Assembly (NCBI GenBank): GCA_030141605.1
Contig: JAQGDQ010000192.1
Coordinates: forward strand, 1-64,000
Length of the DNA: 64,000 nt
Direction of reading: 5' to 3'
From: Tubiluchus corallicola
Taxonomy: Eukaryota; Priapulida; Priapulimorpha; Priapulimorphida; Tubiluchidae
The notes beneath the pieces are model-generated. The model was not told the DNA's origin and ran no database searches. It saw nothing but the letters and a program-made list of their open reading frames with translations. Both the position numbers and the translations under genes were made by a program. Of the stretch, positions 27,501-40,830 are shown piece after piece (position 1 is the first letter of the stretch; each line of letters begins with the position of its first letter).

Positions 27501-28813
27501 AGGTTTTCTTTTCCCAATTTTCATTCTTCCTTATTTATTTCACACTTCATGGAAACTTAACAAAGCCCCTTCATAGTTACCATGCAGCAAACTTCAATAG
27601 CATAGTATGTTTTAATGTATCACAGCTGTACACTAGTTAAATTTACGTTTTAGTTTTGTTCTTTTCGATTACACAGTAATAATTTGTAATTGTAATTTGC
27701 TGGTAAAATAAACTGAATTTGAATTTGAAAAACTAATTTCTCTGATAAATTAAAAAGCTCGAAGATAACCTCGTTCGCATTAAACACAGGCCAATCTGAC
27801 CACAGCAATTAGTAATAGCAAGATATGGTGATAATTTGCACAGTCCTAAGTTGCTTAGCCAGCTTATGCTCAAATAGTAATTAATTTACAGCAGAATCCT
27901 GCAAAGCTACTTCGTCCTAGCAAACACAAAGCGTTACCCAAAACGCCCATTAGACATCCGTGACTAGAGAAAGACAGTCGCCAAATTACTTTCATTGAAT
28001 AAAATGAGCCTAACAAAAACAAAACTAGGGAGCGCAACGAGAAGGTATCTACCGCAAAATAATTATAATTCACAGTCGTACGGGAACTGGAAAAATAAAC
28101 TATCCAAGTAGAAATAAATAATCAAACCGATTTTTAAAACGTAATGTTAACAGAACTTTTCAAACTTCGAAAGCACAAACAACATTTTTCTATAGCGCAC
28201 TGTAACGTGTTATTACTGTTTAATCGCTGTATAATTATTACGTTATATGGACGCCATTTTTGTTTGACTTTGATTTTATGTAAGCCGTGCACAGAGATTA
28301 TACCCGCTGACTGGCGGTTAATAAATTAATAATTATTAATAATATTTGATGATATAAAACTATTAAACCCTGGCCATGCAAACACTGTGACATGTGAAGC
28401 TTTTTATATTTGCTTTACAGAGCTCTGTTATTACCACAGTGAAACACATAATCAATTAACGATTGCACACAAATCCAATCTGATGTACAATTGCTCTCAG
28501 AGGCTTAACAAAATTTCAATCAGCGTAGCCAGCTAATGTAACGGGCGAGAAATTTCCAATTTCCTTCCATGCACGACACGTAGGCTTCAATCAATGAGAG
28601 AAAAAATCAGCACGCACATGAATCATGTACTACTACAAATGAACAATGTTTTAGGCAGTCACCTAGCCAGCCAGTTGGGCAGTCATGTAATAAATCACTC
28701 AATCTATCATGCCAAAAAAAGGGAAACCTAGAACTCGCAGGAATTACACACATTGTAGGAATTTCTACAAACATCACGGAAAACCTGTGCGAAGTGCGAA
28801 TGAATTAGTACGA

Positions 28814-28872
28814 TGATTTTACTATTATTATTAATATTATTATTAATATATTATTGTTATTTTTATTATTTA
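28814..28872. repeat. TTA/ATT microsatellite
   Basis: An interrupted (TTA)n/(ATT)n array in non-coding sequence, with no tRNA-like head beside it. Confidence 0.85.
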
Positions 28873-29326
28873 GTTTTAAAAAACTATATACATTACAGAT
28901 TCCTTCTATTTGCAGGAACATATTTTAAGATTGTTAGAAGCATTAGCGGAGATTTAAATACATACAAAGGTTGATAGGCATACTTATACTGGCACACATT
29001 TTAATATCTTCCATCACGAAGTCTTTCCATCAAAAACTCTGTGTCTGTCTTCATATGTCTTCTGCTTTCTTGCATATACTTTCAATGTTTTTTTCATACT
29101 TTCTTCACATACCCGGGATGCTTTACACAAGTACATTTACTTCTCGGGTACCTCAGACTTGGTGTTTTAAGGTTCTGAATTGATTATATATTATCACTTT
29201 TGTTCAAATGCGTGTAATTATGTGGATCTCATAAACTTATAACTTAAACTTATTTACACAGTAAAAACATCGACATATGATGATTACGAAATCTGGCACA
29301 TTATATGCAATGAAAGACAATGAGCA

Positions 29327-29460
29327 AATACAATAAACATAATTACACATTCTGATGTATTACACAGACGCACACACGCAATAAAATACAATGAACATAA
29401 TATAATAAACATAATTACAAATACTAATGCATTACACATAATAAAACAGCAACAAGGATA
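29327..29460. repeat. Degenerate two-unit tandem repeat
   Basis: Two units of roughly 70 bp contain AATAYAATAAACATAATTAC followed by a TAATGCATTACACA-like step. A looser third partial unit precedes them. It is AT-rich and non-coding. Confidence 0.6.
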
Positions 29461-32400
29461 TCTCACAAATATTAACACTCTAAAAGGATTTCGAACGTAC
29501 ATCATTAAAATTAATTTATAAACTCTGGCACATATTAGCAAAATAAAATTTTATACACTAAAATTAAATTATTAATAACATTATCTAGACAAAAAGAGCT
29601 ATGACTTACTTGCGAGTTGCCCACTGTATACACTTACTTTGCTTTTCATGAATTTATCTTAGCCAGAAATTATTTGTTTTGTTAGAGTAATTACATTGAA
29701 CAGCACAGTAAAATAGTACGATACTTCAATTAACTAGTAACATAAAATTTCTAAAAATGTTGACTTTTTCGAATAACTACTTATGAATGTGGTTAAAAAA
29801 CAGTAATTGAAGCACCACGCCAAGTACTATCCAACTAAATGAAGCCAATTTGTTGCACACATGCAAGAACCTGGCAAGTTATCACGTAGCTACACAAATA
29901 ATATAAAGATCAACATTTTCAAACATGTACGTATATTATACGTATACAGTGTAGGTATATAGTGAGTATAATAGACATTTAAGCACAAAGCTAAGTTAGT
30001 AAGTTAATTGTAAGGCATTGCTGAATGGTTTTATTAGCCTCAGCACTCATTTTGCCAAATGTATGCTAAATGGGTCATGATTATTATAATATTATGATAT
30101 TGTTCAGCATGCCTACCTACAGGCTATGATCTAGATCATTATTAAAATGAGCTATTTCACTACAGAATGCCATATTATACACAATCTTATCTTACTTTAC
30201 ATAGTTAACGTAATTAAGCGTGTTTGTATACAAGTTAATCTGGTTGTCACTGATCAATGATCAACTGCATTAGTGTAAATTTTGTTTACGTTCTCTTTTT
30301 CGAGAGTGGATTTGCAAACAATGCAGATATTGCCTTCATCCCATTTTGATTGTATTACTAGGTGATCCCTTGGCCCAAAACGTACAAAGCAGAACTTAGT
30401 AGTCTGCGATTTTGCTGACAAAAAGGATGGCCAAAATCAATTCTGCTGACGGTTTCTTTTATCTAATTTTGATGTCATTTTATTTTATTCAAATGCTTTT
30501 TCAATGTTGTTCAAATTTGTGCCTGATTTTAGTAAGCTAACAAAGCAAAAAATATATAAAAAGACACTAATAACACAGTAACAGCAACAACAGCATACGT
30601 GACAATTAAATACCATTTGAAACGTTACAATCTTATATAATATGTGACGCTCAATGTGATCTAAAACATTTTTGATATTGATAAAGACAATATTATAACA
30701 CAACAAGCAACTAACTTGATCAAGGTAAGGAAAGGTATGGAATGAATCACCAACCGCAGCTTTACCTAAAAACTATACACTTGGTAACCAAAGTTCAACC
30801 CTAGTTTAAACGACACAGACTAGAACAAGATTTTTCCTGTCTCGTTTTAAACCTTTCTGTACATAATAGCCAGCTGCAACTCAGGCAGTTTAGTTTCTAT
30901 AAAGCTTTTGTCCACCTACCAGCGCTATTATTGAGCCACACTAAAGCTTAGCCAGTATCTAGGTTACCACGGTTGTTGTCGTTATTAGAAAATTTGGCTG
31001 TTTGGAAACCGAAGGTCGACTCGAACAGGAAAATACAAAATGCCCGGCGAGCAGTATATTAATGGATAGGCGTAGGTGCGTCAAGGAACATACAGGTAGT
31101 ACTGTAACTGATACCATTTTTACCATTCGCATTTTGCCAAAAATAATTTGTATTAGCACCGAGCTGAGTGCAAAAATACACAATTTAATGCAAGCAGCTG
31201 TAGGCAACTTGGCAAAATTTCATTGCAAAGCATTCTCAAATTCTTAGGTCGAGTTTCTTCCTAATTATCTCTGGTTTCCTTATCTCCTTCGCGTTTTGAA
31301 TTAGGATATCGCTTAATAACTTTATCGTTTAATGACAGTGATAATTATTGAAGGAACTAACGAAATTTCTTTTTCTTTAAGGACTCCTTATTTCATAAAA
31401 CTTGTATTTCATGTTAATGCAAATACAGAGCACCGAGAGCACGTTTTTTCCTTATTTGACTGAATTTCCCTCTTTGGTTAAGATTCCTCTGCTTAGATTC
31501 AAAAGAAAGGACAAGTTACTTGGTATGTTGCGTGTATGTTCGTGTTATCACTTAAACTTAGAAAAATATAACAAAGAAAATTTGCAAAAAACTGTCTATG
31601 AAGCATAAAGTTAATTTATAATTATATTACCCCTGCATAGAAATTTTCAGGCGCGATGGTAGCCGCCATTCACTTTAAAATCATGTCATAACTGATGGAC
31701 TTCGTGACTTTTCGTAACCGAGTCGTGGCTTTCCGTAAACGCGCTGCTTAAACTAATCTAAACTTCTGCAGCTTACCTAACATTCATGAAAAAATATCGC
31801 ATAATTAGCTATCTGTTTTTTTGTAAAAACGTTACACTTTTTACGGAAATTGACAGTGAGCTGTTTTTTCAGTCGATAAACGACGTCATTGGTGTAAAAA
31901 TGTAGGTTCAAAATGGAAATGCCCAAACGTGAAATGATCGCGACTTTTATTAATTTTATTAATTAAACAAGGTACTTATCGCTTTTACTGCTAAATCCTA
32001 AATCTTCTGGCGAACATTGAAATAAGCTTAACTGCCAGAAGACCTGACCTTTCCTTTAAAATATCTCTCGTTCCAAAATCACTGGTGATCTGTATAAACA
32101 ATAAGAAATAAACGCACGTTGCTGAACCTGGCACATTTAAAACTCAAATAACTGGACAAGAAATCCAAAATCTTCTAAAATAAAAATTTCAAATTTTTGT
32201 TATTTCTGTCCATATGCGAGTCATTACAGTCATAGACGATGGTTGCGGCTGTTGCATAACCCAATCGGCTTGTGCTAAAGGCAAACTACTATAAAGATTG
32301 ACGGAACAAGATAATATTTTCAAGTGGAATTTCTTTAAAGCTGGTTCTACAAATTTACCCCACTACATAACATTACGGAAAGACCTTGGAACAACGAGCA

Positions 32401-32992
32401 CATTATACTGGGCACGTTGAAACCTTCAAACAAGGGTGGGGCAAAATAGTGCGAGCTTAGTTATTACTCCACGATGAACAGATTTTTGAAAATTTAAACA
32501 AGCCTGCGTAAATAAACACAACTCGATTTGATTTGATTTCAAAAATGCTGTACATTACCAATCGCCGCACAACAAAGTTGTAAAAAACTCAATCTAGTAT
32601 CGGTTACAAATTCATCAAGTACGTAAAATAGTAACGAATTTATGTGGTATCATATTTACAAAACTTATTTCTCTCTCAGTTATTTTTTTATTTGTTTGTT
32701 TTTAACAAACTAGATTTCAGACGTATACAAATAATTATTTGTAATTTCGGCTGATAACTAGCATGTGTTCACAAACGATTTAAAGGTATCTAAGCTTTTA
32801 AATCTGCACATAACCATGCAAACTTGATTACACATCATAAGGTTCATTCATTGTCTATTCGTGCGACCTCACTTCACTTCAGTTCAATTCAATTTATTTG
32901 TCTGTCAGTCTCAATTAGAATTTTACATAGCGTAAGGTTTTTACTAGCAAATCAGAGAGCCGCACCGGTGAAAAAACCCTTTGCTGTAATAC

Positions 32993-33059
32993 GGGTCATT
33001 ACGAGAACTGTCACATCACCTAGATCACCTTACTAGTGACAGTTCTTTAGAAATGACCC
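32993..33059. ncRNA. Hairpin, miRNA-like or short inverted repeat
   Basis: The arms GGGTCATT...AGAACTGTCAC and GTGACAGTTCT...AATGACCC are complementary: 11 paired bases next to the loop, an internal loop of 3 against 5 bases, then 8 more pairs. The terminal loop is about 22 bases. The size and shape suit a pre-miRNA, but a palindromic MITE remnant would look the same. It lies inside the large Musashi intron. I recognise no known miRNA seed. Confidence 0.35.
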
Positions 33060-36000
33060 TATAAAAAGCACAGGTTACCCACAGAATTGACTGAGAACTC
33101 GCTGCATGATATAACAGGCGATAATGCATACTAATTATTCGGGCATATATATGATTTGGTCACTCAACTTGGAGCATTTGGAGAGGGCCAACCCAGGAAC
33201 ACCAGCATGAAAGTAACTAAAATATGGATGAGAGAACCTCACACTGCTAATGGGCGCGTGAAACAAACAGCAAGTTTGACACAGTGCTGTAAACATTGCT
33301 AAAAATCTAACAAAGAGCACGCAAGAATGTTGCGGCGCCGAGTCATAAAACACGTGAAAGCAATATTCGTGTACAGCTGAAGAATTCCCGTTTTCAGACG
33401 GATTCTCTTTCCCTGATTACACAGAATTACTTAACGATACATAAAACAATAGCATCGTAAACCTGGGGAGAATCGTAATGGTGCAGAATAATAATGACCG
33501 GGGAATGGAGTACGAGTACAATGTTACACATTACGCTAAGTTAATAAAAATATACAATAAAGAAAAGAACTCTACTCTCTCTAAGTTTTCTTTATTCTAC
33601 TCTTGCCATTTAATTTATCACCGCCTTTTTAAAAGCAAAACCGGACCCAATGTTAAACTGTAGGTCAAAACAGCCTATTCTTTAAAATACTGAAAGGAAA
33701 CATACTATTTTTTAAAGAATACTTTGCGCTTAAGAATTATTTTTACCACACAAACGCAATTTCGCGTTCGCGTCACTTGTTCTTCGCTGTTACATGCATT
33801 TCACCATTCGTTAGTTAGACGGGTACTAGCACTTGCATTTCGGTAAGCATTGCACAAAAACAGTTGCTGTATCTCTCAGTTCAGATGTGTTCGTTTGTGA
33901 CGAAATGCACACATTCGACATCTCATTGCGTGAGTGCAGCGGCAAATTTGATATTTTAATTTTTAGCTTAAAACTTGCCGAGTTTTAGTACTACACACTG
34001 AATCTCTTACAGTAGCACTGTACTTCAATTTTCGCTTTCGCAAACATACGCAACACGTTCATGGAATGTTTACGATATTGAAAATTATGTTAATCTGTGA
34101 CGTCATCAGCAGTTGGGCTCGCCCGCCGTTAATTAAGATTCTAATCTATTATTTAATTACCAGAAATGCTTTTACAGTATTATTGGTGTTACTTTTTACC
34201 ATACTTGAAAATGGGGTAGTATATGAAAAATCATCCTGTCTTCCTTTAAAAAGTGCAAGCCGACATTCTGACCGATCCGCCTAGGAGGGATGGGTATCTA
34301 CCTATAAATACACCAATGAACGAAAGTAATCTAATCACTACAATAGGCCACGCGTCATCTAACATGCGAAACAAACAAGGAGAGAGAAGCAGGTGCAAAG
34401 TATTGCAATCTAGTCAGAATAGCAACTTCCAGTAACCATGAGCGCACTAGCAGTAAGCAGTAATAATGTATAGATAATATAGTAAAACAATAGTCTGCAG
34501 TGTAATTACACCACAGTAATACAAATAAACAAAACGATACCAAACATCTTTCGTGATCAATTTCGTACAATGGTATGTTTGTGGTTAACTCTGCGAGTCA
34601 GTTCAGACTAACTGTAATACAACACGCTAGAGCTACTGGTCGGAACTTATGGAATAAACATGCAAGCCATCGTAGCTCCAACCCTATCTCAATTTATCTG
34701 CGATGCTATTATTACAAAACACGTGGGTAACCACGTTACGCTTATTATACATGAGTAACAATGGCGGTTCAAGGGCAAACAATATAAGTAAAGACATAAT
34801 TATGATCTACAGTGACTGCAGCACGCAAAATTTGCCATCTCAAACCCACAGCTGCCAACTCAATAGCCCTTTGAATGAAACCCACGAGGAATGCAGCTAG
34901 ATTTTTTTCGAAATCAATTCCATCATCTGGTTTATATGAAGTAGGAAAGGCAGGAAATAGAAACATTAACGCATTCAAGCGGGGAACAAACTGAAAGCAC
35001 GTGAAAAATACCGCTAAGAAACACGGGATAATGAATGAGACGCAAACATCCAACGTGGTGTGCAACTTAACAAAATTAAGAGGTGCTGTCAACTGAATGA
35101 AATGTTATCATACGTCAGCAAATAAAGCGCAAAAAAACATTTAAATTTTTCCTGTTTGTCTATTAGTAAAAACAAGACTAAATAAATTTAGATCCATATC
35201 CGCAAGTGTTCATCAGGTAATTAAACCTGGTCCAGTGTAGTTTCTCATGTCAAAAACTACAGATTATTACGCCCATGTGTGATTGAGTTTTCCCCAATTT
35301 TCAATATTTTGGCTCTTATCTCGGGTCCTTAAACAATAACATCTTTTACCAAACCATCATCTGGGCCGGTGAGTCCCTACCCTACCCTGCTTTGACTGAG
35401 GTCACCTTCACCAAAGCATTGTCTCAGCTCTTACTCAGGCGTCTGCTGCAAGCAAGGTGACTCTAGCATTCTGCGTTTGCAAGTTAACATGAATTAAATG
35501 TTAACTAAGAAAACTCATCGCCAATGAAAAAATGAAGTCACAAAGACAGCGTATTGACTGTTAGAATCTCTTGATCGTGGATTAAAAATCACATAAAAAC
35601 AATAAGAATGGCAGACTAGACTAAGACCAAATAGTCGCCTAGCCTGTCAACTCGACTACATTATTGCAATACTCAAGCATGCGATAATTTTCCCTAAAAG
35701 GGAACCCTGCTTTCCGGGATTCGTTTAATTCCCCAGATAGGGAACCCTGTTTCAATCATTCATAGGATATCGAATGTAGCATTGACGCCATATTGCTCGC
35801 CTTGTTATAGCCCTAGAGATATTTTTAAAGTTTAAGTAGACAACTCCATAAAATTGCGTTTACTGCTCATCAGCGGGCAGGCACGTACAGATATCGCTTC
35901 AAGATGTTGTTCACGACAAGTTTTCACATAACATACGAGTCGAATTTCATGCCTCCTCATTTTAATGGACTCCCTAACTCGGTGGGAAGCTGGTTTTTAT

Positions 36001-36320
36001 TCTTATCAGTTGTAACCCTGGTATGCAAGCTCGCTTTTATGGCGCATATGGAGCACTAGGTTTTTCACGGAGTTTCAATCAACATGCAAATATTTGCATA
36101 ATACTATCATTTCAAAAAATGCTGACCAGTTTATAGCACAGAGATAAATATTATGGACAAGAAAGGATGCAGATCTTTTTTGTTAACTAAACACTGACGA
36201 ACTCTGGAGATACTCCTGTCTATTTATGCTGTGACCCAGAGAACCACACATGATACAGTAATTGCAAGGTGCGCAATAAATAACTGAATAACGAACAAAT
36301 TATGACCTTCACTGTGGTGT

Positions 36321-36378
36321 CACAGCTCTCTTGGGATTCGAACCCCGAATTAAGCCTTACATTGCAATGCCACCAATC
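36321..36378 (-). repeat. Possible tRNA-like SINE remnant
   Basis: On the minus strand GGGGTTCGAATCCC is a perfect T-arm/B-box motif. GGTGGCA at the 5' side can pair at six of seven positions with TGACACC at the 3' side. The A-box to B-box spacing is shorter than in a normal tRNA, and extra bases separate the T arm from the acceptor side, so this is not a working tRNA gene. It sits about 130 bp from the linker exon. Confidence 0.3.
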
Positions 36379-36503
36379 ATATTCAAAAGTGCACACAAAA
36401 ACCGTATATTAAGTAATAAAAACACGATGCATAAATTATTTGTATATATTGTAGCAAAAACTAGTAAATATCCAGTAATACTAATAGGAAATGTAAAACT
36501 AAC

Positions 36504-36545
36504 CTTAGGGTGTGCTCTGCGAGGAAATGCGACTTTAGGATCAAT
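36504..36545 (-). CDS. msi: Musashi micro-exon: inter-RRM linker
   Basis: A 42-base, 14-codon exon encoding IDPKVAFPRRAHPK, the strongly conserved linker that ends RRM1 and leads to RRM2. The acceptor has a long pyrimidine tract ending CAG, and the donor is AAG|GTTAGT. Both borders are phase 0. Skipping this exon would therefore keep frame but remove the last strand of RRM1. It lies between introns of about 8.6 kb and 23.8 kb. Confidence 0.97.
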
Positions 36546-37074
36546 CTGAAAAAAACACGAAAGAAAATTTAAATCCGGAGTTGAATATTTGGAAACCAGA
36601 GCTGCAGCGATGGCTGCAAAAACTTCTTGGCAAACAAAACACGATATTTCGGTTTAAACAGAAAAAATTAACGAGCATATGGAACAAGTTTGTATTTCAG
36701 TTTGATTTGGCAAAACTCTGTAGTGAAGACAAAAAATGGAATCATGTTATTAGAGCTTCTAACAGGCACTGCCAGCATGCACACTGAGTTGCTTATTTTA
36801 TTTTATGGGGAACTCCTAAATTTATTTCACACCCTACAGCATGAATCCAACTAGGACAACAACACAAAACCATAACAGTGAAATACAATGGTGACTGCTT
36901 CAAATCAATTCAACACGTTGTGTTCACCTGCACTGTCAGCCTATTCCTGCAGTAACCAGCTAAAATAATTACATAAAGCGATAAAGTTGTGTAAAATGTG
37001 GATATGTTGGGTATCAAGTGGACCACGGACTCAACAAAAAGCAATAATTCAGAATAAGCTAAAAAGTCAGTAAC

Positions 37075-37191
37075 CATTCCTTCCAGTGTCTTAAAAAATT
37101 AAAAACTTTCAAATATTGATGCAAAAAATAAATCATTCCTCTCCGCGTTTTAAAAAGTTAAAACTGAAAAATATTGATGCAAAAAAATTAA
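37075..37191. repeat. Two-unit tandem duplication, unit about 59 bp
   Basis: Units 37075-37133 and 37134-37191 both begin CATTCC and contain AAATATTGATGCAAAAAA. They differ by scattered substitutions. Non-coding. Confidence 0.8.
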
Positions 37192-37753
37192 CAAAGGATA
37201 TCAAAGTCCCTGTGAATATCTCTTAAGTAGTGTTGGGTCGTTGACAGAGATTTATAAACAGATGAAACCTAGTTAAAAAAACACCAGCCAGAGCATAATT
37301 TAATTCAGAATCCATTATAGACATGCGTGTACTAAGTAGACCGTAATAAATCAGAAAATTCGTAGTTTATTATCAAGAAACACTTAAGGAGCATAATATC
37401 TGACATATATACAAGCGGTCGAATAATAGTTACAGGCCCTCCCCCAATCTCCCTAGCACTGATCGATTCAAATAGTGAACAACAATCAAATCTGCAAACA
37501 GTTCTAGCTTCACCGCAGGCCTAAAAAACTTGCAAATTTCACAAATTAGCCACTAGCCAGGTATAGTCTCTGCTCAGTAAAAACTCCATTCTGGGGAGAG
37601 GTTTTTACATCGATAAGCGCATGAACGACACCTCTAAATCTTTAAAAGTCACATTACTTGGAATCATTCACCTCTTCAAAACTGTGCCATATAGGCGGAG
37701 ACCTAAAATTTTAAAAGTAAGCCAGGTATGCTTTCTCGTAAACAATCAGTGCT

Positions 37754-37902
37754 CAAAATTTCCAAAAACAAAGTGACCTTTGACCTCTATCGCAATCGCT
37801 TACCTACAAAAAGGTACTAAATAGGTACACAAAATTTTTGAAAGTAAAATGACCTTAACCTCTAGTGGAATTGTTTATCTTCAAATAGGTGCTAACTAAA
37901 CA
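37754..37902. repeat. Degenerate tandem repeat containing a DR1 site
   Basis: Two units of about 74 bp share the order AAAATTT, TGACCTT, CCTCTA, TTAYCTWCAAA and AGGTRCTAA. The first unit holds TGACCTTTGACCT at 37774-37786. On the opposite strand this is a perfect AGGTCA direct repeat with one-base spacing (DR1), the binding site class for HNF4 and RXR dimers. The second unit has lost it. Confidence 0.6.
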
Positions 37903-38303
37903 AATTACTTGTAATGAATAAGTGTGCATAGAAAACCAAGTTGGGATTTTGAGTAATATTACAAAGTCAAATTCTTCATGATATTTAGCAATAAATTATC
38001 TTAAAAATAAAGAGTCCCATACCTTATAGGAACTTATCAAGTCTAACAAGATCAAAAACTTACAAGTTTAAAAAAAATTCTTGCTGATGGCCATAATTAC
38101 TAGTAAAACGAAAGCCAATTTTTCATCAGCTTAGAAAAGAGCGGTGTTAAAATAACTTCTTGCCATATCGACCTGCAATGGTAAATAATACTAACTGTGT
38201 TTCACTATTGAAAGCTCTTACTAGAGTAACAAGGTAGAGATATTATGAAAACCATGGAAATTACCAAATTTAAATTTAATTATTCTTTAAATTTTGTTAA
38301 TTT

Positions 38304-38328
38304 GTTATATGTTATATGTTATATGTTA
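38304..38328. repeat. GTTATAT microsatellite
   Basis: Three uninterrupted GTTATAT heptamers followed by a degenerate fourth, in AT-rich intronic sequence. Flanking TTTAAATTT words make the whole stretch loosely symmetrical. Confidence 0.85.
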
Positions 38329-40593
38329 TTTAAATTTTACAGCAGAGTTGGTAGGCAAATTAACAGATAAAAAGCTACTGCCTCTAATACTGTGGCTGAC
38401 GGGTTCAGGGGCTAGGCTGCATTAAGTTTCCAAAAAGCAGCAATCGTGAGGGGTTGCTCAGAAATTAATTACCGAGTTTACCAAGGATTTTCAGTGAAGT
38501 CAACAGGGGATCTTAGTTAAGCACAACGAAAAAATACCAAAAAAAACATGTTACTTTTCAAACTTTTAAGCAGGAAAAGAGCACGCCAGCGGGAGGCGAG
38601 ACTGATAAGTACCATATGGCAAAAGCTTTTCAAAGCAAATATTGTCTCTAAATTCAAATGCAGTGCATCGTTAAGGTATTAATTTTTTGAATTTCAAGTC
38701 ATTTTCATTATTCTTGTCAACTGCCATGTAATTTGGAAGTAACCAAACATTTTCCTCAGCGCTGGAGCACAACACAGTAAATCAAAACTTTGTTATATGC
38801 ATGCAAACCCCATGTAATCTAGATTCAAAGTAAGAAAAAGGTTTAAAGCAATCAATTTACTGTACTCTCAATTTTTGCAGTTTACTAAAAATGTTGGGGC
38901 CTTGACTGGGTTTGAATGACATTTTGTATCGGAAAGGAACTATACTACTTAAAAATCACAGCCACAGCACCTGCAATAATTCAAGTCTAATTATACAAAT
39001 TTAGACTGTAAGTTGCTTTAAAAAAACTAGTAAAGCAGGTACGATAAAATACAATAATGCAACTTACATCATTTTGCAGTATATTTTACAAGCGAAAATA
39101 CTTCCCCGTACGATATCACCCCGGCTCAGTAATATTCTGTCCGAGGATCGGAATAATGTGTTGCACTTGCGACAGTTTCGTTGTCTTAAGAGGGAAATAT
39201 TTGCATGGATTTCATGTAAACGTCGCGAGACTAAAGAGTAACGCTTGATATTTCACACATTCCAAACAGAGATGTTATAAGTAAAGTACAGGCACATTAC
39301 CAAAGTACTGAAGCCTGTTCACTTTAGATGAATAACTTCATTTAATACTACCTAGCAGGCGATTTACCTTGAGGGTTTCCTAAACACACGTGTATACTTG
39401 GTACAGTAGCACCCGCGAAGCCAGCGTGACTGCCTCTCAGCTGTTAGAAAACATGCACCGCGCGGGGCACCCACTCAATCAATGCTTTATGTTTGTTGAA
39501 TTAGACACAACGTGAGTAATAAACAGACAGTGGAAAGTATTGTGAAAGGACGTTATTATTGTGAGAATAAGAGATCATGTGAAGTTAGTAGGGAAAGGAC
39601 TATTATACTCTAGCAAGTTTTTGTAAGGTAGGAAACGGAAACGGAGTCAATGTTTTCAATGGTTCTTCAATGCTGAGCTTGGAAAAGTTGTCCGCGAACG
39701 ACATAGAACCGTACAGTAAAACACCAAGTTGGTCTTACTGAAACACTATCCCTTCGAGATGTACCAGATTGGTTTGGGAGTTAGATCGAATGTTACGGGC
39801 CTGTCACTATTCCAGGGAAAACACAAGTACAGTGCGCATGCATTGCATACAGCTGCCGACAAGTCTCCCAAGTCTTGCCTACATCATTTATTAAATGCTA
39901 CTAGGACGCCATACAATTTTCTTCCACTTCATCTTTTAATTTATGATGGCTGACAATAAATTATTCAGCCGCAGATTCCTGAATTTCATGCTACAGACTT
40001 CAAATCTTCTGATTTCAATGATGGCAGGCCTGCAGCATTAATAATTCTTTTGATCATTCCACGATGCGTGACCATCCACACCATCCGAGCGATAAGAACT
40101 CAGAACAATGCTGCATGTTTTTAACATACACACTCATTCTAGTCATTACTTATTACAAGATTATACAAAGCAGCAGACGCTATTATTCTCTGACAAAAAA
40201 CAAACACTCAATCAGCTATGTAATAATTACTTGCAGGCACACTTAGCTGTTTAATAAACAAAATCCGAGAAAATGTAGCACATGTTTTGTATCAGTTTAT
40301 TAGTTATTTTACAGTAACGCGTTTCTAATAAATCAATTACAGTGATTTTAAATCTGTATTTCAGTAAAACCTAAAAATAAACCTTCACACTGTTAATTAA
40401 TAGCTAAATGATTATGTACACTATTCTAATATTGCAAAACTTTTCTAATAGAAACTGCTGTTTCTAAAAAATAGATTTTCTATGTGCCTCATTTAATCAT
40501 TCGAATTTTCTGTACTGTTTACTTTCTTATTTATGGTAGATAGTTATTATGTAGTGAAACCTATTGTTTATTGGGTGGCGTATTGTTTTGTAC

Positions 40594-40796
40594 CGAGTGG
40601 TATAGCTCAACGGCAGTATGCTCGCTTTTTACCCCGGAGGTCGCGGGTTCAACTCCCGACCGAGTCATAGGAAAAATTCTTCGACCAGGCACCCACGTTT
40701 ATCGAAGTAGTATGCAGATAATAATAGTCAGGAAATAAATATTGAGTTACTTAAGGTGTTATACCAGAACTACGACTTAAACGAAATTATTATTAC

Positions 40797-40827
<31 letters not shown>

Positions 40828-40830
40828 GGC
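40594..40830 (+). mobile_element. tRNA-Gly-like SINE, copy 1
   Basis: The head has an A box, TAGCTCAACGG, and a B box, GGTTCAACTCC, then CGACCGAGTCATA. The body contains TTCTTCGACCAGGCAC, TTTATCGAAGTA and GAGTTACTTAAGGTGTTAT, and ends in a long (ATT)n tail at about 40783-40830. The same order of blocks occurs at 44634-44870. This gives a family with a tRNA-derived promoter, a conserved body with an internal CTTCGA/TCGAAG pair and an ATT tail. The cloverleaf is not intact, so this is a retroposon and not a tRNA gene. Confidence 0.85.

Larger units (their letters stand above)
12683..36503 (-). other. msi: Musashi intron of about 23.8 kb
   Basis: The interval between the RRM2 exon and the linker exon has valid GT-AG ends on the minus strand and no convincing exon of another gene. 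Its contents are mostly repeats, listed separately: a hAT-like MITE, two direct 240-bp repeats, the head-to-head SINE palindrome, a TGCG microsatellite, the composite 27-kb repeat, TTA and AT-rich tandem arrays and a hairpin. Stretches ending in AATAAA-like steps followed by short tandem words near 25755-25800 and 27660-27730 resemble LINE 3' tails, but too little remains to call them. The rest shows nothing I can support. Confidence 0.85.

Noticed and set aside
34769-35092. 107-codon ORF on the minus strand
   Set aside because: Hydrophobic, low-complexity translation with no family features, inside the large Musashi intron.
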